Assembly (NCBI RefSeq): GCF_018531375.1
Contig: NZ_JAHBOH010000002.1
Coordinates: 611,100 to 675,099 of the forward strand
Length of the DNA: 64,000 bases
DNA from: Cellulomonas fulva
GTDB lineage: Bacteria; Actinomycetota; Actinomycetes; Actinomycetales; Cellulomonadaceae
Direction of reading: 5' to 3'
Position numbers and translations under genes: made by a program. Shown in pieces: positions 63,597 to 64,000 of the stretch. Every line of letters starts with the position of its first letter. Position 1 is the first letter of the stretch. The notes under the pieces were generated by a model. The model did not search any database. It worked only from the letters and a program-made list of their open reading frames with translations, and had not been told where the DNA came from.

Positions 63597-63635
63597 TCCA
63601 CAGGTCGCCCGGCAGGGAGGAACGGACACCGAGTC

Positions 63636-63653
63636 CGGATCCGCGAGGATCCG
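63636..63653 (+). other. GNRA-capped hairpin after P1
   Basis: CGGATCC, a GCGA tetraloop and GGATCCG form a perfect 7-bp hairpin about 30 bases into the P1 transcript. It resembles the hairpin at 63852. Confidence 0.6.
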
Positions 63654-63768
63654 CAGCAGGTGGTCGGTCCCGCAGGCGGCCAACCCCGACTCTTCGAGCG
63701 GCGCTTCGTGCGCCCTGGACGAGACGGCTGCCTGGGAAGCCGGGCCACGGAGAAGCTCGCAAGGGTGG

Positions 63769-63797
63769 TTCCGGAGGCCGGGAAGATCGGGTAGAGT
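63769..63797 (+). promoter_or_regulatory. rRNA operon promoter P2
   Basis: TAGAGT at 63792-63797 with TTCCGG 17 bases upstream. The -35 is weak, but the -10 and the position before the leader hairpin and boxA fit a second rrn promoter. Confidence 0.5.
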
Positions 63798-64000
63798 ACG
63801 GAAGCCCCCGGATCGCCACGGCGAGCGGGGAGAACACACAAGCCTCTGGCTCGGGATCGCAAGATCCCGGGGAGATGCGCGTCTGTTCCTTGAGAACTCA
63901 ACAGTGTGCCAAGTAGTCGATGCCATATGGCCTGTCCCGTGTTGCGGGGTGGGTTGATGGTTGAGATGGAGGCCTGGTGCCCACCCCGTGGGTGGCTGGG
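63798..64000 (+). other. Leader of an rRNA operon (pre-16S), 16S beyond the window
   Basis: This stretch matches the untranslated leader of actinobacterial rrn operons. It contains a boxB-like hairpin (63852-63869: CGGGATC, GCAA loop, GATCCCG) and a boxA-like antitermination element near 63883-63903 (TGTTCCTTGAGAACTCAACA). From 63904 on there is G/T-rich spacer that can pair to form the 16S processing stem, including CCCACC/GGGTGG near 63980. No coding gene is seen in 63451-64000. The 16S rRNA gene is expected within a few hundred bases downstream. Confidence 0.8.

Overview
The window is one contiguous stretch of very GC-rich chromosome from an actinobacterium, most likely a Micrococcales member close to Cellulomonas. 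The reasons are the actinobacterial division cluster (ftsW-murG-murC-ftsQ-ftsZ-pgeF-sepF-yggT-wag31), the gene order argCJBDFRGH, a PriA-type hisA, an OleA/OleBC/OleD set, and a secreted family-12 cellulase with a CBM2 domain. No phage, transposon, CRISPR or defence genes are visible.

Layout: 1-9950 is the end of the division and cell wall cluster (murD end, ftsW, a fused murG-murC, ftsQ, ftsZ, pgeF, sepF, yggT, wag31). 10040-16000 holds a DksA/TraR-type zinc-finger protein, lspA, a RluA-family pseudouridine synthase and dnaE. 16000-17300 holds an ArsR/SRPBCC gene pair with a palindromic operator and an S4-domain RNA-binding protein. 17300-29550 is a histidine region (hisD, hisC, hisB, hisH, priA/hisA) interrupted twice: by an olefin (oleA-oleBC-oleD) operon between hisD and hisC, and by a GH12 cellulase between hisB and hisH. 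29570-33050 is a minus-strand block (GerW-like protein, lipoprotein-like serine protease, membrane coiled-coil protein, DUF1844 protein, Fur-family repressor). 33140-40880 is the translation block infC-rpmI-rplT, an rRNA methyltransferase, thpR and pheST. 41145-48323 is one giant secreted nuclease/nucleotidase containing a near-perfect 1,932-bp internal tandem duplication. 48449-51674 (minus) holds a TrpB2-like enzyme, a FrnE-type DsbA protein and a quinone oxidoreductase. 51772-62048 is the complete arginine operon, followed by a P-loop kinase and a 3-methyladenine DNA glycosylase. Then come tyrS and, from about 63560 to the window end, the promoters and leader of an rRNA operon whose 16S gene should begin just past base 64000.

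Most operons are tightly packed, with 1-, 4- or 8-base stop/start overlaps that imply translational coupling. A recurrent promoter grammar is visible: a -10 hexamer (TAGACT, TAACCT, TATCCT and similar) exactly 6-7 bases before an ATG or GTG. This implies leaderless mRNAs for about ten genes, including lspA, dnaE, hisD, hisC, hisH and argC. Genes with real leaders (ftsZ, the zinc-finger gene, infC, pheS, the giant nuclease, rRNA) are those where regulation is expected.

The most notable items are the giant nuclease with its recent internal duplication and possible PHO box, the duplicated argF start that forms a 22-codon coupled mini-ORF, the MurG-MurC fusion with a repeat linker, FtsZ with repeated tail-like motifs in its linker, the IF3 gene with an ATC start and a very long Ala/Pro/Glu tail, and the leaderless promoter grammar. 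I found no wholly new multi-gene system.
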